64,000 nt of DNA. Origin: Rhynchopus sp. YZ270_cl-10. Taxonomy: Eukaryota > Euglenozoa > Diplonemea > Diplonemida > Diplonemidae. The notes below the pieces were generated by a model. The model worked only from the letters and a program-made list of their open reading frames with translations. It did not search any database and was not told where the DNA came from. Below, in pieces: positions 20,948 through 33,088 of this stretch. Location: contig OZ037878.1 of NCBI GenBank assembly GCA_964035575.1, positions 620,001-684,000 on the forward strand, read 5' to 3'. The position numbers and the translations under genes were made by a program. How positions within the stretch are numbered: the first letter of the stretch is position 1; the number at the start of each line of letters is the position of its first letter.

Positions 20948-22822
20948 TTTTTTGTGTTTTTTTGTGTTTTGTGCTGTGGCGTTTATCGTGAAGGTGTGGA
21001 CAAGCAAGAAACAAAGAGATAAAAACGGAAGCTGCAATATGCAGACAACCCATTAATGAGCGAACTCAACAGGATGCAGGCACAAAGTACCCTGCGGCAC
21101 ACAACCAGAAGATGCAAAAAGAATGAGAGGGGAGCCAGTTTTTTTTTGTTGAGGTAAGAATTCTAAGTTCTAGTGAGGGTTTTGCGTGTGACTGAATACT
21201 TCGTTTGTTAGGGGGCTTTGTGTGTGAGTTTTGAAATTCTGGTTGTATTCAGGGTATCAGGGTGAAAATCCAAAATTACGGGGAAAACTGGTTTCTCTCC
21301 TGGGTGGTGAAAACTGGTGTTTCTGGCAAAAACCTCCACCGTTGACAGACACAGTCACTTTTTGGTTTTTCGGAGGGTGGGGGCTGCTGAGGTGTTACTC
21401 CAAAAAAAAAAAAAATTTTTTTTTTTAATTTTTATAAATTGTTGGAGTAGTGTAGTTGCCTCGGTTGTGTTGCCACAGTTGGTGCAATCTCCACTGTCAA
21501 CATTTTTTTAGCACCTTTATTCACCCTACGTCGCTAGATGAAGGGGGTGCAGGACATCACTGTTTTTGAGGGAAAAAAAAAGAAAAGAAAAATGTTAAAA
21601 ATGCAACTTGTGTCTTTGCAGTTTAGACAGAAGCACCTCATCAAAAAAAGAAAAAGAAAAAGAGCATTTCAGCATACGCATTCATTCAATCAATTGATAA
21701 AAAGAGGGGGGCATGCATTATCACTCCTCTCAAGAGTGACACACGATGAACAAAAAAAACTCATATTTTTTGAACATCGTAAAAATCTTTTTTTTTTTTT
21801 TTTTTTTTTTTTTTTGCGGCCCCTTATTTTTGCCGGTGGGTTCTAATAACAAAAAAACTAAAACAAAGCAAAACAACATCACTTTTTTTAAATCTATGGT
21901 ATCGTATCATTTCCTCAAATCAGAGGGCTGTTGAAGAGGGGGAAAAAAAATAACATATCGTATTTACATATCTGTCACCCTGCCACTTTTGGGCAACAAA
22001 AGAAAGAAAAGTATAGTGGAGTTCATCCTCGGGTGTCTACACTAATACAACCAAGTTTTCAAAGAAAGAAAAGAAGAAAAAGAAGAAACCTTGATAAGAT
22101 GAAGCTAAGCCTCACCGTGCTTGCCGTCACCTATAAAAAAAATGATGGAGCTCTTAGCTTGATCTTTACTTGCGAACCGTTTTTAAAAAAAACAAGCTGG
22201 TAAAGGTAGGAATAAGACGCACCCTGGCACTGGGATCACTGGTACACAACAACAAAAAAAATTTCTTCCTGGCCATTCAAGGAGAGGTGGTGGGTGCTCT
22301 AGAAAAATTGTTTCATATACTAACTATTCTACTGAATAGAAGGTAGAATAGAAAAATGAAAAGGAAAAAGGAAAATGTCAGACCCTCTCTACAATGTCGG
22401 GGCACCGGTTCTCAGTTTTTCGGACCGTGGAGGGCATTCACAGGAGGGCAGAATACTGACACACGGTCCAAAAAAACAAAAGCCACACGTTTTGTTTTTG
22501 TTTTTGTTTTTTTTGAAAATATTTGTAGAAATTATCAGCATCACTATTTTTATTGAACATCAGCTGTATTGACTCACCCTGCAAGAAGCGCGCCACTTTG
22601 ATAATACGTACAAAAAAACACACAAAGGAATCCCAAAGGGAGGGGGGAAAGGATCTTGAAAGGAGGCCGTACCACAGTACCCACATCTTTGGGGAAAGTG
22701 GCTGCAGGAGGGGATTCTGCGTGAAATGCGTTGGGGGTGGGGAGTTGTTTTGTTGTTGTTTTTTTTTTTTTTTTTTGATAATAAGCTGGATACGACAGGC
22801 ATCCAGAAAACGCCCCTTCTTT
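20948..22822. other. intergenic, repeats only
   Basis: The part nearest 20948 (to about 21110) is conserved with the upstream region of LRR copy 2 (62487-62630). Beyond it are long A/T tracts, an inverted copy of the 49-bp family A repeat (22011-22060) and a hairpin-family copy at 22097-22132. No supported gene. Confidence 0.6.
22011..22060 (-). repeat. 49-bp dispersed repeat, family A, copy 2 (inverted)
   Basis: Near-exact reverse complement of 11557-11605, read here as ATAGTGGAGTTCATCCTCGG and onward to CCAAGTTTTC. It shows that the family inserts in both orientations relative to transcription. Confidence 0.7.
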
Positions 22823-25800
22823 TCAGGCAGAAATGCTGAGCTGGATCGCACCGGTTGCACCCTGGCCTTGCAGAGGGTACCTGTAATTTGTATGTTGTTT
22901 GTATTTGAGGGTTTTATCCATACCAATTCACACACGGAGGGCCTCCAGGCGTTAGGGTCTGGATGAACTCGGAGAGAGAGAGGAGGATCTCGCCCATTTC
23001 GTCCTGGGAGAAGAGGTCTCTGTCGAAGCATTTGAGGAAGAGGTAGTCGTTCTGTGCCACCTGGGAGTACTGGACAGCCTCGCCCCAAGTGGGGTTGTCT
23101 GTGTCGGGCACGTAGCGTGTTCTCCGCAGCGTGCCAGAGAGGGAGAGCCACTCGCCACCTTCGTTCAGCTGCACAAGCTTGACCTCGCAGTAGCAAGCAG
23201 GTTGTCTGTCCTGGATGTTCAGCCCCTTCCCACCAACGACAACAATCTCCAGCGGTACACACCCCTCAGCGCGCACAACCTGTTGTGCAGGCTTCATGGA
23301 AAGCTTCTTGACCGGCACCGTGCAGCACTCCTCCACCCCAGCAGAAAGCGACTTCGGCAGCCGCACCGCACTCCCCGCACCGCTCGTGATGACACCTTCG
23401 CGCACAACCTGGTACGTCCTGGAGCCCTGCACACCAAGCACGCTCTTCCCGGTGAACCCTGCAATCGCAACGGGGAAGCTTCTGTTCACAGTTGCTCCGC
23501 CTTTTTGGCGTTGTACGAATTTGACGGCAGATTTGCTCATGTCTGCGACACGGAGCGAGATGACGTATGCCTTGTCGACAGCGTGGAAGCACTGCGGGAT
23601 GGCGAAGGTGCTGCCCCTGCGCAGGGGCATCACGAGAGAGACGCTCTTGTGCGCGACGTAGGTGCCGTTGTGCGTCATGCCCACTATTGCGTATGTCTCG
23701 TCCTTGCGCTGGTGTGTGGCGGAGACCATGATGCCTGCGTGGTGTGTGTCGGGGTCTGTTGCGGGGTGGCCTGTTCCGACCTTCTGGTGCAGCGAGACGA
23801 GCATCTCCGTTGGGGGCCCGTCGTTGGTAACATGCAGGATGGTGTCCGGCAGACCACCTTCGAAGTGCCCTGCAACACTGATGCTAGTTGCGCCTGCCCA
23901 ACGCAGGTCGCACACAGTCAGATGCGCAAAGAGCGTGGCTGCGTCTGCAATGCTCATCCACTGCGTCCCATCCGAAGGGTCGTGCTGGCACGCAACACTC
24001 GACTCTGACGTCCACATGTTCGACATCGGTGACCAGTCGCCCTGCCACCTCCCTGCGCTAAGAGGGCGTACACGAACCAGCCTTGTAGACTGCACCTGGT
24101 TGCACCCCAACACCGCGTAGCTACACCCCGCCGCAAGCCCGGTCGCCGGGTGCACATCGTTGTTCGGTGTGGTGAAGAAGCACGCCGCCTTCTGCCCCAG
24201 CGCAGTCTGCACCGCACTCCACGTGCTCTCCTCGCTCGCAAGGCTCGCCCTCGTTGCCACACACCCCGTCAGGTACGTCATCACGTCCCCGGTACTCAGC
24301 TCCTTCGCCGCACTGTAGCTTCCTAGCATCTTCGCAAGGGCCTTCTCGACGACAGAGGGCCACCTCTGATCGGAGTTCGTGCTGCTGTGTGCGTACATCG
24401 GCTCGCCTGAGACGTTGACGGGGAAGTAGTTGTCTGTCGTCACTGTCTGCCACCAGCCCTGCTGGCAGAGGTGCGTCTTGCATGAGTCGGGTGTCCTGTA
24501 GGATTGGTATTTTTATACATGCCATTGATGCAACCTGGGAGTTTACACAAAACAAAAACACTACATACATTGCTGTGACGACGTCGCACATCCTCATGCC
24601 TGCCAGCACTGCTAGGGACATGGCTTCGATGGTGCCCCTACCTGAGAGGCTTCCCATGGAGACTTCGGGGGTGACGTCGGACAGGGGCGGCATGGCGATA
24701 CGGCGCCAGGCCCAGACGTCTTGGATGGCGATGGCGTCTGTATGCCACATGCGGCTGACGCTGGAGGGGAGGGGTGGGAAGGTCATGTCCACAAAGCGCA
24801 CGTTGGACTTTGCGCAGAGCAGTTCAATGTCGGCAGCGCTGACCCTCTTCGGGTCCTGCATCTGGAGGAGCTGTTTCACGATCTGGATCTCCTGCCGCGT
24901 CTCCGGTTGCAACGGGCGCGGCTGTCTGTCCAACACCTCAATCGGTCCAAAGCTCAACGACATCTTCGAGGACGAGCTGGTCCCCACCACAAACGGCTTC
25001 GCCTCTCCAGGATACACCGACACACCAAAGTCATTCGGCCCCCTCTCCTCTGTGTCCTCATGCGCCGCAGCCATGCGCGACCCTTCGCCAAAGGTATACC
25101 TCAAATTAAACTGCGTATCCGGCAAGAAGTTGTAAAAGCTCAGCTGCGACCCCCCCTCCAACGCCGGCGCCGTGACCATCCAAAGACCATGCGCAATCTC
25201 CTTCTTCTCTCCGACCAATACGTTAGGCGACAACCCTGCGTCTGTCGACACATCCACCTCCACGCTGCTCAGTGCAAGGCAGGGATGGGTGCTGTTCACA
25301 TGCCTCTTCCTTTGCGAAAGGATCAGCTTCCACTGCGCCATATCCACCGGCGGTGCACCGGCACCTTGCGGAGGGGCAAGCATCGGAGCAGGCTCTTGCA
25401 TTCCTTGCTCATCCTCCTTTACCTGCTTTGGCCGCTTTGCGAACGACCCGCGAGACGGAGGACGCGACGCAACAGGAACGGGGGCATTTGACACCACAAT
25501 AGGCGTCTGCTCTGGGGTTCTGCTTCTACTCCGCTCTGCCCTGCGGGGGACGGCAGGCTTTCTGCTGTTTGACCTGCTTGACGCTACTGACACATTTGTG
25601 TCGACGGTGTTCGCACTGGGCGACCTTGGCAGCACAGTGCGCTCTGGGGTTCTGCTCCTCTCCACCCTCTTTTCCCGGATGCTTGGCACAGCTGCGATGG
25701 GTTGTACTGCTTGTTGGTTGGGCAGCTCTTCAACGACCTTTGGTGCCTCTGCAGGAGGGTGTGGTGGTGTTGCTGTGGGTGTCGCGGTGGGTGCTGCACT

Positions 25801-27378
25801 CTCGTTTGTGGCAACACCGTAGCGTAGCAGCATTGCTGCCTTCTGCTGTGCAAACTCTTGTCGCTTTGCGGAGAGCTGCTGCTGAGTCTCGAGCAGCTCC
25901 CGTTGGAGCTGAGCATTCCGTGCCTCCAACCCCTCCATCGACGCAACCCGCTGCGCCAGCTGCTCATTCCGCGCCCGCAGCACACCAATCTCGTTGTCCC
26001 TTTCGTCGATCACCTCATCCCTTTGCAGCACCGCCTCACGCAGCCTCTCCAGCTCCGCACTTTCCATGAGCTGCTGCTCTCTGCTCACCAGCGGCACCAC
26101 CTCCCTCTCCACCGACGGGGTGCTCACTTGGCGATGCGGGGCTGGCGACGTCGACACCACCTCCACTGGCGACCCCCCTCCTCCTCCTCCTCCACCCCCT
26201 CCTACCAGCGGACTCGCAATACGAGGTTCTGCTGTGTACCCACCACCACCTCCACCTCCACCCACCCCTCCACCTCCATACGCCGGAATCGGCTTCGGCG
26301 TTACCACCGGCTCTGCACTGGGCAAACGAACCGGCTGTGGTATGATGCTTGCCGGCGGCACCTCCGACTGCGGCAGCACCATCTGCGTGGTGCTGTGCAC
26401 CCCCTGGGGGGACGGGTTTCGAACAGACTCGCTGTGCTGGCTGTACTGCGCACCCTCCTGCCGCACGACCTCCGACCTCTCCGGAACTGCCCCTGACAGC
26501 AATGCTGCCATGCTTTGGTGGGCTTCGGGCGCCACCCCTACCGACACCCCCTCCCCTGCACGCACATGCAACGCCATCGATGGCGGCAACGGCCCCGACG
26601 GCGCCGACGACGTCACCGACGGCGACGGATCTGCCCTCTCCCTCTCCCTCCCCGGGGAGAACCTCAAATGTCTCTCCGGCGGCGGCGGCGACATCGTCGG
26701 CGTTGGGGCAGCCTCCTTCTCCTTCTCCTTCTCCTTCTCCTTCTCCTTCTCCTTCTCCTTTTCCTCATACCCCTCAAACCTCATCGCATACCCTCCACTC
26801 TGCGGAAGAGCCGACGGATAAAACCCCCCTCCATTCGTCTCCACACGACTCTGCGTTGACACCGCAGAACGCGGTGGGGAGGGTCGAAGAATCTCCCTCT
26901 CCCTCTCCTTCTCCTTCTCCCGCTCTGCCATCAATCTCTCCAACTCCTCTGACGCGCTTTTTGGAGGGGCAACATTTGGTGACGCAGAAAATCGTGGTGG
27001 CAGACATCCTCCACCCCCCTTTGCGGAAATATCAGCAGAAGAAGACCGAACCGGTGCAGCCATAGCATCGGCAGAGGAGGAACGGAGATCGATCCTCTCC
27101 TCAACGGCACCCAAAGAGGGGACTGCAGATAGCGCGGTTGCGTAGGGGGTCGCGCTGGCGTAGCTTGGGAGGACTGGAGGTTGGACAGGTTGGCCCATTC
27201 CGCCACCGTAGAGGGGGGCGGTGGTGTTTGCTGTGGTGTTCTGCGTTGTCTCGGTCATCGAGTAGTTCGGGCTCACCGGTCCTGGAGAGCTTAGATTCAT
27301 CCGCAAAACCTCTCGGCTCTTGAATACCTCCTGCTTGGCTCGTTCAATCGCATCGAAGAGTCTGTCGTTTGTTGCCAT
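22823..27378 (-). CDS. calpain-like protein with inactive protease core and C2 domain, three exons
   Basis: Join 24569-27378, 22924-24495 and 22823-22880 (1479 residues). The introns are 73 nt (GTATGT...CTACAG) and 43 nt (GTATGG...TACAG). The N-terminal ~650 residues are low-complexity (Pro, Ser, a long Glu-Lys run from 26716-26765) with a coiled coil near residues 460-540. The calpain core follows: FVDMTFPPLPSSV, then MGSLSGRGTIEAMSLAVLAG, where active enzymes have G-x-L-G-x-C-W and here no Cys is present. Splicing yields CQQGWWQTVTTDNYFPVN and WPSVVEKALAKMLGSY, classic calpain core sequence. The His motif GHAY reads GCSY, and the Asn motif NPWG is lost (RPLSAG). All three catalytic residues are therefore replaced. 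A C2 domain (PLEIVVVGGKGL...CFDRDLFSQDEMGEILL) ends with the short third exon. Expected to be a non-proteolytic, probably membrane- or cytoskeleton-associated calpain relative, as is common in Euglenozoa. Confidence 0.85.
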
Positions 27379-27456
27379 CTTAAGGGTATATTAGGAAAGG
27401 GGTTGGGGCCAGCAGGCCCTACAAAACCCTGAGAAAAAAAAAGGGTGGTGATAATG

Positions 27457-27488
27457 GAGAGAGAGGAGAGAGAGAGAGAGAGAGAGAG
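27457..27488. repeat. GA microsatellite
   Basis: (GA)n on the plus strand, so a CT tract on the transcribed strand, about 80 bp upstream of the calpain-like start. It may be a splice-acceptor pyrimidine tract. Confidence 0.7.
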
Positions 27489-27813
27489 GGGGTTTGGATT
27501 TGAGAAAAGAGGAGGGTTGAAAAAAGGTGTTGAAAAACCAAAAAAATGATTGTTTTGGCTTTTTTGTTGTCGAAAAAAAAAAAGCATTTTCGTTTGACGT
27601 TAACTGCAATTTGAGAAAAGAGGGGAGGTATACTATTTTTTTTTCTTTCGTTTTAAAAGGGCTTTAATTGCGTGGGGGTGTGTGGGGGTGGGTGGGGGAA
27701 TACTTAATGGCCCTTTTTTTTAGACAAAGAGGGGGGAAGGGGGAAAGGGAGGTGGGGGGTTTGTTACTGCCTCGGACATCCCTCACAAATCTGAACGATG
27801 AATAGGCCGTTGC

Positions 27814-27950
27814 ATATAACCACCTGATTTTTACCCCGCGTATAGGCGCGTAAAGGCGCGTACAGACGGTCCGTATATGCCTGTACGGACCTATACGGTC
27901 CAAAATGGCCCTTTATGCGCCTATACGTGGGGTATAAATCAGGTGATATA
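27814..27950. mobile_element. short foldback element (ACCTGATTT...CCCC ends)
   Basis: The left arm reads TATAACCACCTGATTTTTAC onward to CCCCGCGTATAGGCGC. The right arm reads GCGCCTATACGTGGGG onward to AAATCAGGTGATATA. They pair over about 35 bp with small mismatches. The core adds nested inverted pieces (GTACAGACGGTCCGTA, TGTACGGACCTATACGG), so the ~137-bp unit can form a near-continuous stem. Confidence 0.65.
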
Positions 27951-28247
27951 AGGAAGAAAAGAGAAAAAGAGAGGGGGAAAAAAGCGGTTTTTTCGTACAC
28001 AGAGGACTATGGGAGGGGGGGCTATAGATCAGATTTGGATTTATTTATTTTTTTGAAAATATATTGTATGTGTGGTCCACCATACACAACAGAGCCTGGA
28101 CTGCAAAAAAAAAACGGGAGGGTATATATTTTTGCGAATACGGCGGGAAGAGGGAAGTCTCCCTCCCCAACCCACTACTATTTTGCATTGAACAACCACC
28201 CCCCACTGGTGGGGTTCTGTCATCTCAAATCTGTGGTTTAAAAAAAA

Positions 28248-28345
28248 GTTGACTTGAAATACAAAGCCCTCTCGTAAACAGTGTACCTGACCGGCTGTAC
28301 CGGAGGGGGTGGACTCCCCAACCATGCAGTCCTACATCCATTTCG
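28248..28345 (+). repeat. dispersed repeat family B, copy 1
   Basis: A ~98-bp block with TTGACTTGAAATACAAAGCC at its start and CATGCAGTCCTACATCCATT near its end. It recurs at 33089-33180 and 52239-52324, with a truncated copy at 33985-34020. The copies differ at about one position in five and share start and end points, consistent with a SINE-like family. Confidence 0.65.
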
Positions 28346-28776
28346 TGGTTTACATAAAAAAAGGTCATCCAAAGGTGGCTAGGGGGCTCTTACAGCACGC
28401 CTCCTCCTTAAAGTGTGGCAGAGATAAGACTGTAGACGGAAACTCTGGTTTGACACTTTTTTTTAATTTTTTTAATTTTTATCCGCTTGTAGAAGCACTT
28501 CGTACGTTAATTTGGGTATAAAATGGGGAGAGAGATGGGGCATGGGGGTGGCTTGAAGAACAGCATCGCACCCTTTTCAATGCAATACAAAAGCTTGAAA
28601 ACTTGTTGACGTGACCCACCCCCTACATTAAGCGACCTAATCATGAGGATGGCGCCACGTGTACATCACCGTTATCGATCCAACCAGATGAGTCTTCAAT
28701 GCGATACAAAGCTCTGTAACAGTGTACCTTTGGTGCGTTCAAAAAAACGAAAAAAAAGAGAGAAAAGTTTTTTTTG

Positions 28777-28813
28777 TAATGTGGGCTAAAGCCTCATATG
28801 TGCTTAGTCATCC
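28777..28813. repeat. dispersed short hairpin
   Basis: GGGCTAAAGCCTC...GTGCTTAGTCATCCC; one of about a dozen related ~40-nt stem-loops in this window. Confidence 0.55.
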
Positions 28814-28856
28814 CAAAGAGAAAAAAATTGCCGAAAATGTGCTATACGGTCGTATT

Positions 28857-29535
28857 CACCATGGACTCGTAATGACATTACGCGCGTCATGACGAGGTAA
28901 TTACGAGTGCCTTGACGAGGGCACCCCCTCGTAATTACGAGGGGGTGCCCTCGTCATGACGAGGTAATTACGAGGGCACCCCCTCGTAATTACCACGTCA
29001 CGACGTCGTCATGACGTGGGCACCCACGACAAGGCGATTTTTGACCAATAAAAAAAAATTTTTTTTTCAAAAATCGGGCGTGGTAGGTCATAAAGTGGCC
29101 CAAAAAATCCAAAGAAAACCTCAGATTGACCAAATGGTGAAAAAAAATGTCAAGTCAAATTTCAGCCAAAATACGGTCATTAGACCCCCACAGATGCTTA
29201 AAAGTGCCAAATTTTGCTTTTAATGGCCTCAAATCGTCGAAATTAGCCCTATATAGGGGCCAAAAAAAAAAAATTCGAGAGTCCCTTTCCCTGGGAGGCA
29301 ATAGCCAGACAATGACCACGGGAGCACCCCTCGTAATTACGAGGGGTGCCCTCGTAATTACGAGGGCACCCCTCGTCATGACGTCGTAATGCCGTCGTCG
29401 TGACGAGGGAAACCTCACGTCATGACGTCGTCATTACGAGGGGGTGCCCGCGTCGTGACGACGTCATTGCGCGCGTAATTTCCCACGTAATTTCCCTCGT
29501 CCCTCGTCACGTAATGTCATTACGAGTCCATGGTG
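28857..29535. mobile_element. 679-bp foldback element with nested CTCGTAATTACGAG palindromes
   Basis: Inverted ends of at least 26 bp: CACCATGGACTCGTAATGAC (28857 onward, continuing ATTACG) and its reverse complement ending at 29535. Both inner flanks consist of many alternating CCTCGTAATTACGAGG and CGTCATGACG palindromes. The central ~280 bp (29035-29310) is A/T-rich and unrelated to the ends, and carries no transposase. It is the largest foldback unit in the window. Confidence 0.75.
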
Positions 29536-29760
29536 TTACAAAACAAAGGGGGGGAGAAGGGGGGAAGAGAAAGGTTCTAAAGATAAACCCTAAAACTCAC
29601 TAAGCCACCAGAAACCCAAACCCTGAACACAGAGCGACAAAAAAAAAAAAAATTCCTCCTTTTGATCACAAAAGGGGAGAAGAGGGGGGTTGTGTTAGAA
29701 TTCCATTTCCCCCCCCTTCTTCCTCGTTTCCTTTTCCCTTTATCCCCCTCCCTCCCCACC

Positions 29761-29810
29761 TAATGGTGGCAGTATTGTGATGGGAGCCCATCACAATACT
29801 GCCACCATTA
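29761..29810. repeat. perfect palindrome with 24-bp arms
   Basis: The left arm begins TAATGGTGGCAGTATTGTGA and ends TGGG. Two spacer bases (AG) follow, then the exact reverse complement. Its arms resemble the ends of the imperfect foldback at 34345-34452 (GTGGCAGTATTGTG versus GTGGCTGCATTGTG), so the two are probably related. Confidence 0.8.
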
Positions 29811-29987
29811 TCCCCTCCCCTCCTTTTAAAAAAATATTGTTCGGAACTGGAAACGCAAGAAAAGGCTGGGGTGTTGTTTTTCCAACCCCTTAAAAAAAAT
29901 CATTTAGAGACGTAAATGTTCATTCGGCAATGAGCAAAGAGAGTTTGCAATGAGAACGTACAGACACAAAAACAGAAAAAGTTTTTT

Positions 29988-30072
29988 AGATGGTCATAAG
30001 CCTCTCGTGCTTAGTCACCTTTAAAAACAAAAAGGATGAAATGAACCGAAGCTTGTCTGTGCTCAGCCATTT
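29988..30072. repeat. two adjacent dispersed hairpins
   Basis: Copies at 29988-30020 (GATGGTCATAAGCCTC...GTGCTTAGTCACC) and 30034-30072 (GATGAAATGAACCGAAGC...GTGCTCAGCCAT). Both have the GAAGC/AAGCC core and complementary ends. Confidence 0.55.
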
Positions 30073-30449
30073 TGAAAAAAGAAAAGGGCCCTTTGGGGTG
30101 CAGAAGACATCTACCAACCTTCCACCCGAGGTGCAGCTGTTGACTATCGACCTGATGTGATAGGGGGGCAACTGAGCGGGGGTAAAAACTCATGACAGAC
30201 GCGTATCGGCATGCTAGCACATTGGTGCCCGCGATGTGTAGTTTGTTCGTTACGAGAAAAATCTTTTTGAAGAAAAAAAAAAACGAAAACTTCAAAGATG
30301 CATGTGTGCACACAGCTTTCACAGAAACACATACCCACCCCCCACCCCCCAACAACAAACTGTATTCTACTATATTAAAATTAAAACACGATGTTTCTTT
30401 TGAAAGACCCCTCTCACTTCCCTTCCCCTTATCCCCACCCTATAACTAT

Positions 30450-32208
30450 TTATGACTTCTGCTGCGAAGCATAAAAAACGCGGCGACGCACAAACCGGCC
30501 TGTTAGGGGTGTTGGTTTTGAAAAATATGTTTTGAAAAATGGGGTTTTAGTACACCCTTCCTTAACAAAGGTGCATACCGACGCGAGAAGCAAAGGAACG
30601 CTTGGTCCGTCGAACACTGAAGGGGCTGGGCGGGTGTCGGAGGTGGGCGTGTTCCCAGGGGGTGTGCGTTGCTGTGTTGCTGCTGCTGCAGCCGGGCTGC
30701 GGGAGCGGTGTTCTGCTTGCGAAGTGCTGGGTGCCGTGCCGGGGGCTGTGCTACCGTTGGTGGAGGAGAGGGTCTGCGGGCGTGCCTGCGTGGACGCAGA
30801 CGTCGACGTCGACGTGGCGGCAGAGGTGGGTGGGACGTCAGGCTTCTTGGTTTTTTCCTGCTGCGGCGGGACAGGATCCGTCCGCTCCTTCTTCTTCCGG
30901 TCACGCGGCTGCTTTTCACGTTTCTGATTCCTCTCCGGCTCTGGTGGTGCGTCCGTGACATCAGCCTCCGTCAACATCACGTACACATGCTCAAATTGAA
31001 TCTTATAAGGCCACGTTGCAGAATGGTCAATCTGAAGAATCTCACCTATTTCTCCTTGCGTCAAAGTCGGGCCGTCCTTCCATTTCTGTGGGGGTGGAAT
31101 GTGGTGGGGTGTGTGGGGGGGTGTGATAATAGGGGTAATTCTTGTGCAGAAGAATATTGCCCCCAAGTGTGTGTGTGTGTGGGAGGGGGGGGAATACCTT
31201 GTTGCCAGCAAAACGTCCACCCGCAGTGAACATCACCCTGTCGCCAATCTGCCACCGCATCTTCTTGTTCTTCTTTTCCCTTTTGTTCCGTTCGTGTGTT
31301 TTTGTGACGTTCACCTTTGGTGCGACGTCGACGACGGGCTGGGGTGGGGGGTGGAGTGCTTCGACCTTTCTTCTGAGTCTTTCTTCGTAAATGACGAGAC
31401 GGTCGTAGGGCATGTTCGTGAGGCCGAAGGGCTCGGTTTCGCCTATATCGTGCAGATGCAGGCGGATCTGTGCGACTAGCTCGTCACCGTAGAGAGGTGG
31501 GCGGTGCACACCTTGGCTGAGCTGCATGGGCGGGGGGTTGAACTCCACCGTCTTGTCCATGCACTCTTTGCAGAGGTCCCACATACACGTCGTGCACGTG
31601 TAGTACGGGTGGTCCAGCTTCTCAAGACTCTCCGCATCGCACCACCTGCAGAAGACGTTCCCGCACTCCACTATTGCTTCATTCTTCTTCACCTTCTGCG
31701 ACCCCGACGCTGCGACCAGTGTATGACCCGACGGACACTTCGCCTGCGTTGCCCCACGCACCGGTGTGTTCCCCATGACAGGTGTACTTCCGTTGGAGTG
31801 CGGCCTTTGCACCGGGGTATGCTGTCTGCTTGAGCCTGCACTTTGTGTGCCTGGGTGTGGCGGGATGTCCGCTTGGAGAGGGTAGGCTGAGGGTGGGGTG
31901 GAGAGGTGCGCCTGGCGTACGGGGCCTTGGTAGCCGTAGGGTTGCTGGTAGGGCTGGTGTGATTGTGCCTGGTAGGGCTGGGGTTGCTGTGCGTACTGCT
32001 TTGCTGGTGAGTATGGGTTGTGCTGCACATGCTGCGGCTGGTGTCCCCCTAATGCGTCTGCCTGCGCCTTCCACGACCCAATCGCACTATTCGGTGCAGG
32101 CGAACACTGCTGCGGCGGTGCTGTCTCCTGCGAAGGACTGCTCGGCACAAACGGCGCTGCATTTACATTCAACGGCAGCCCTCCCCTATCGGGTGCAGCC
32201 TGGGGCAT
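30450..32208 (-). CDS. zinc-finger protein with a split SH3-like/MIB-like module, two exons
   Basis: Join 31198-32208 and 30450-31085 (548 residues). The intron is 112 nt (GTATTC...CCACAG) and joins GRFAGNK|KWKDGPTLTQ in phase 0. The first ~150 residues are Gln/Pro/Tyr-rich and disordered. A Cys-rich module follows: CPSGHTLVA..., then CGNVFCRWC and YYTCTTCMWDLCKECMDK, with the spacing of a ZZ/C1-like zinc finger. Across the intron lies IGDRVMFTAGGRFAGNK then GEIGEILQIDHSATWPYKIQ, a small beta-barrel of the kind seen in MIB/HERC2 and SH3-like domains. The C-terminus is Thr/Ser/Ala/Pro-rich. A further donor-like GTATGC lies inside the second exon after ...LLLAS, so the last ~40 residues are uncertain. 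Could be an adaptor of ubiquitin-ligase type; no RING seen. Confidence 0.65.
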
Positions 32209-32709
32209 CGTCTTCGCGTCCGTTCCGTGTTATTGTGTACTGAGAAGGGGGAGATGGCGGGGGAGATGGGAAGAGAAGGAAGTAATTGCTAAGGAACATT
32301 GCCCAGGAGGAGTGGTGAGGGTGGAAGAGAGGGAAAAAATGGTGATTCGTATTTTGTGTTCTCGCTGGAGTTTGCAAGAGAAAGGAGAGAGAGAAAGAGA
32401 AAATACCGCGGATTTGGGGTTTGGGCGTGGAACAAAAGGTGTAAATAAAACAAAACAAAACAAAAAAAAAAATTGGAATATGAAAATGCCTCTCGTACAT
32501 CCTAAAAAGGCGTTCGTTTATTGAAAGATATGTGTGAGGGGATCGGGTTGACACCCCCCACACCCTGTTCTGCTAAGACGTTGGTTGAGCGTAGGTGCCA
32601 TCCAGACTTCACTACCTTTTTTTGCTGCAGTGAAAAGTTACCCACAAAAGTGGGTTTGGTACGCGACGTCACCTTTGAAAGGCAACTACCTACATTTTGA
32701 TATTTTTTT

Positions 32710-32758
32710 TGAAAACTTGGTTGTATTAGTGTAGTCACCCGAGGATGCACTCCACTAT
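32710..32758 (+). repeat. 49-bp dispersed repeat, family A, copy 3
   Basis: GAAAACTTGGTTGTATTAGT followed by GTAGTCACCCGAGGATGCAC and TCCACTAT; differs from copy 1 at a few positions. Confidence 0.7.
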
Positions 32759-33088
32759 TTTTTTTTATATCCCTTTGGTGCGCTCTTAGACGATAAACAA
32801 TCTGCAGAGGCGTGACCAGGCACAGTTGTATACTTTGCACCTACATGCATAGCTTCAAGGAGAAATAGTTCCTCCGATACGGTCGCCAATCACCCCTACA
32901 ACAAGGGTAATTGTGCAATCAACGAAAAAACGGAAAAAATGCTTTCTCTTTTACCTATCAGGGTTATTTTTCCTTCTCACACCAGCGAACCAAAAAAAAA
33001 AAAACAAAATGTCCGTCATAGACTGATACAAATACAGAGAAGAACCACACCGTATTGACTTTTTTATCGTTTCTGAATCAGAAAAGAA

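Larger units (their letters stand above)
27489..30449. other. long gene-free stretch filled with foldback elements and repeats
   Basis: No supported gene on either strand. It contains the elements listed separately at 27814-27950, 28248-28345, 28857-29535, 29761-29810 and hairpins at 28777-28813, 29988-30020 and 30034-30072. Between them are A/T homopolymers and G-rich runs. Confidence 0.6.

Noticed and set aside
20948-21037. Extension of LRR copy 1 with a signal-peptide-like start
   Set aside because: The extension begins at a non-ATG codon and lies in sequence that is poorly conserved in frame with copy 2; the ATG at 20947 matches both copies.
25994-26821. Long plus-strand frame over the calpain-like gene
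   Set aside because: Shadow of the real minus-strand gene; its Ser/Phe and Pro runs are the antisense of Glu-Lys and Gly-rich coding repeats.
27489-30449. Search for tRNA or other structured RNA genes in the long gap
   Set aside because: Stem-loops found here are foldback units or the dispersed hairpin; none has the arms and conserved bases of a tRNA.
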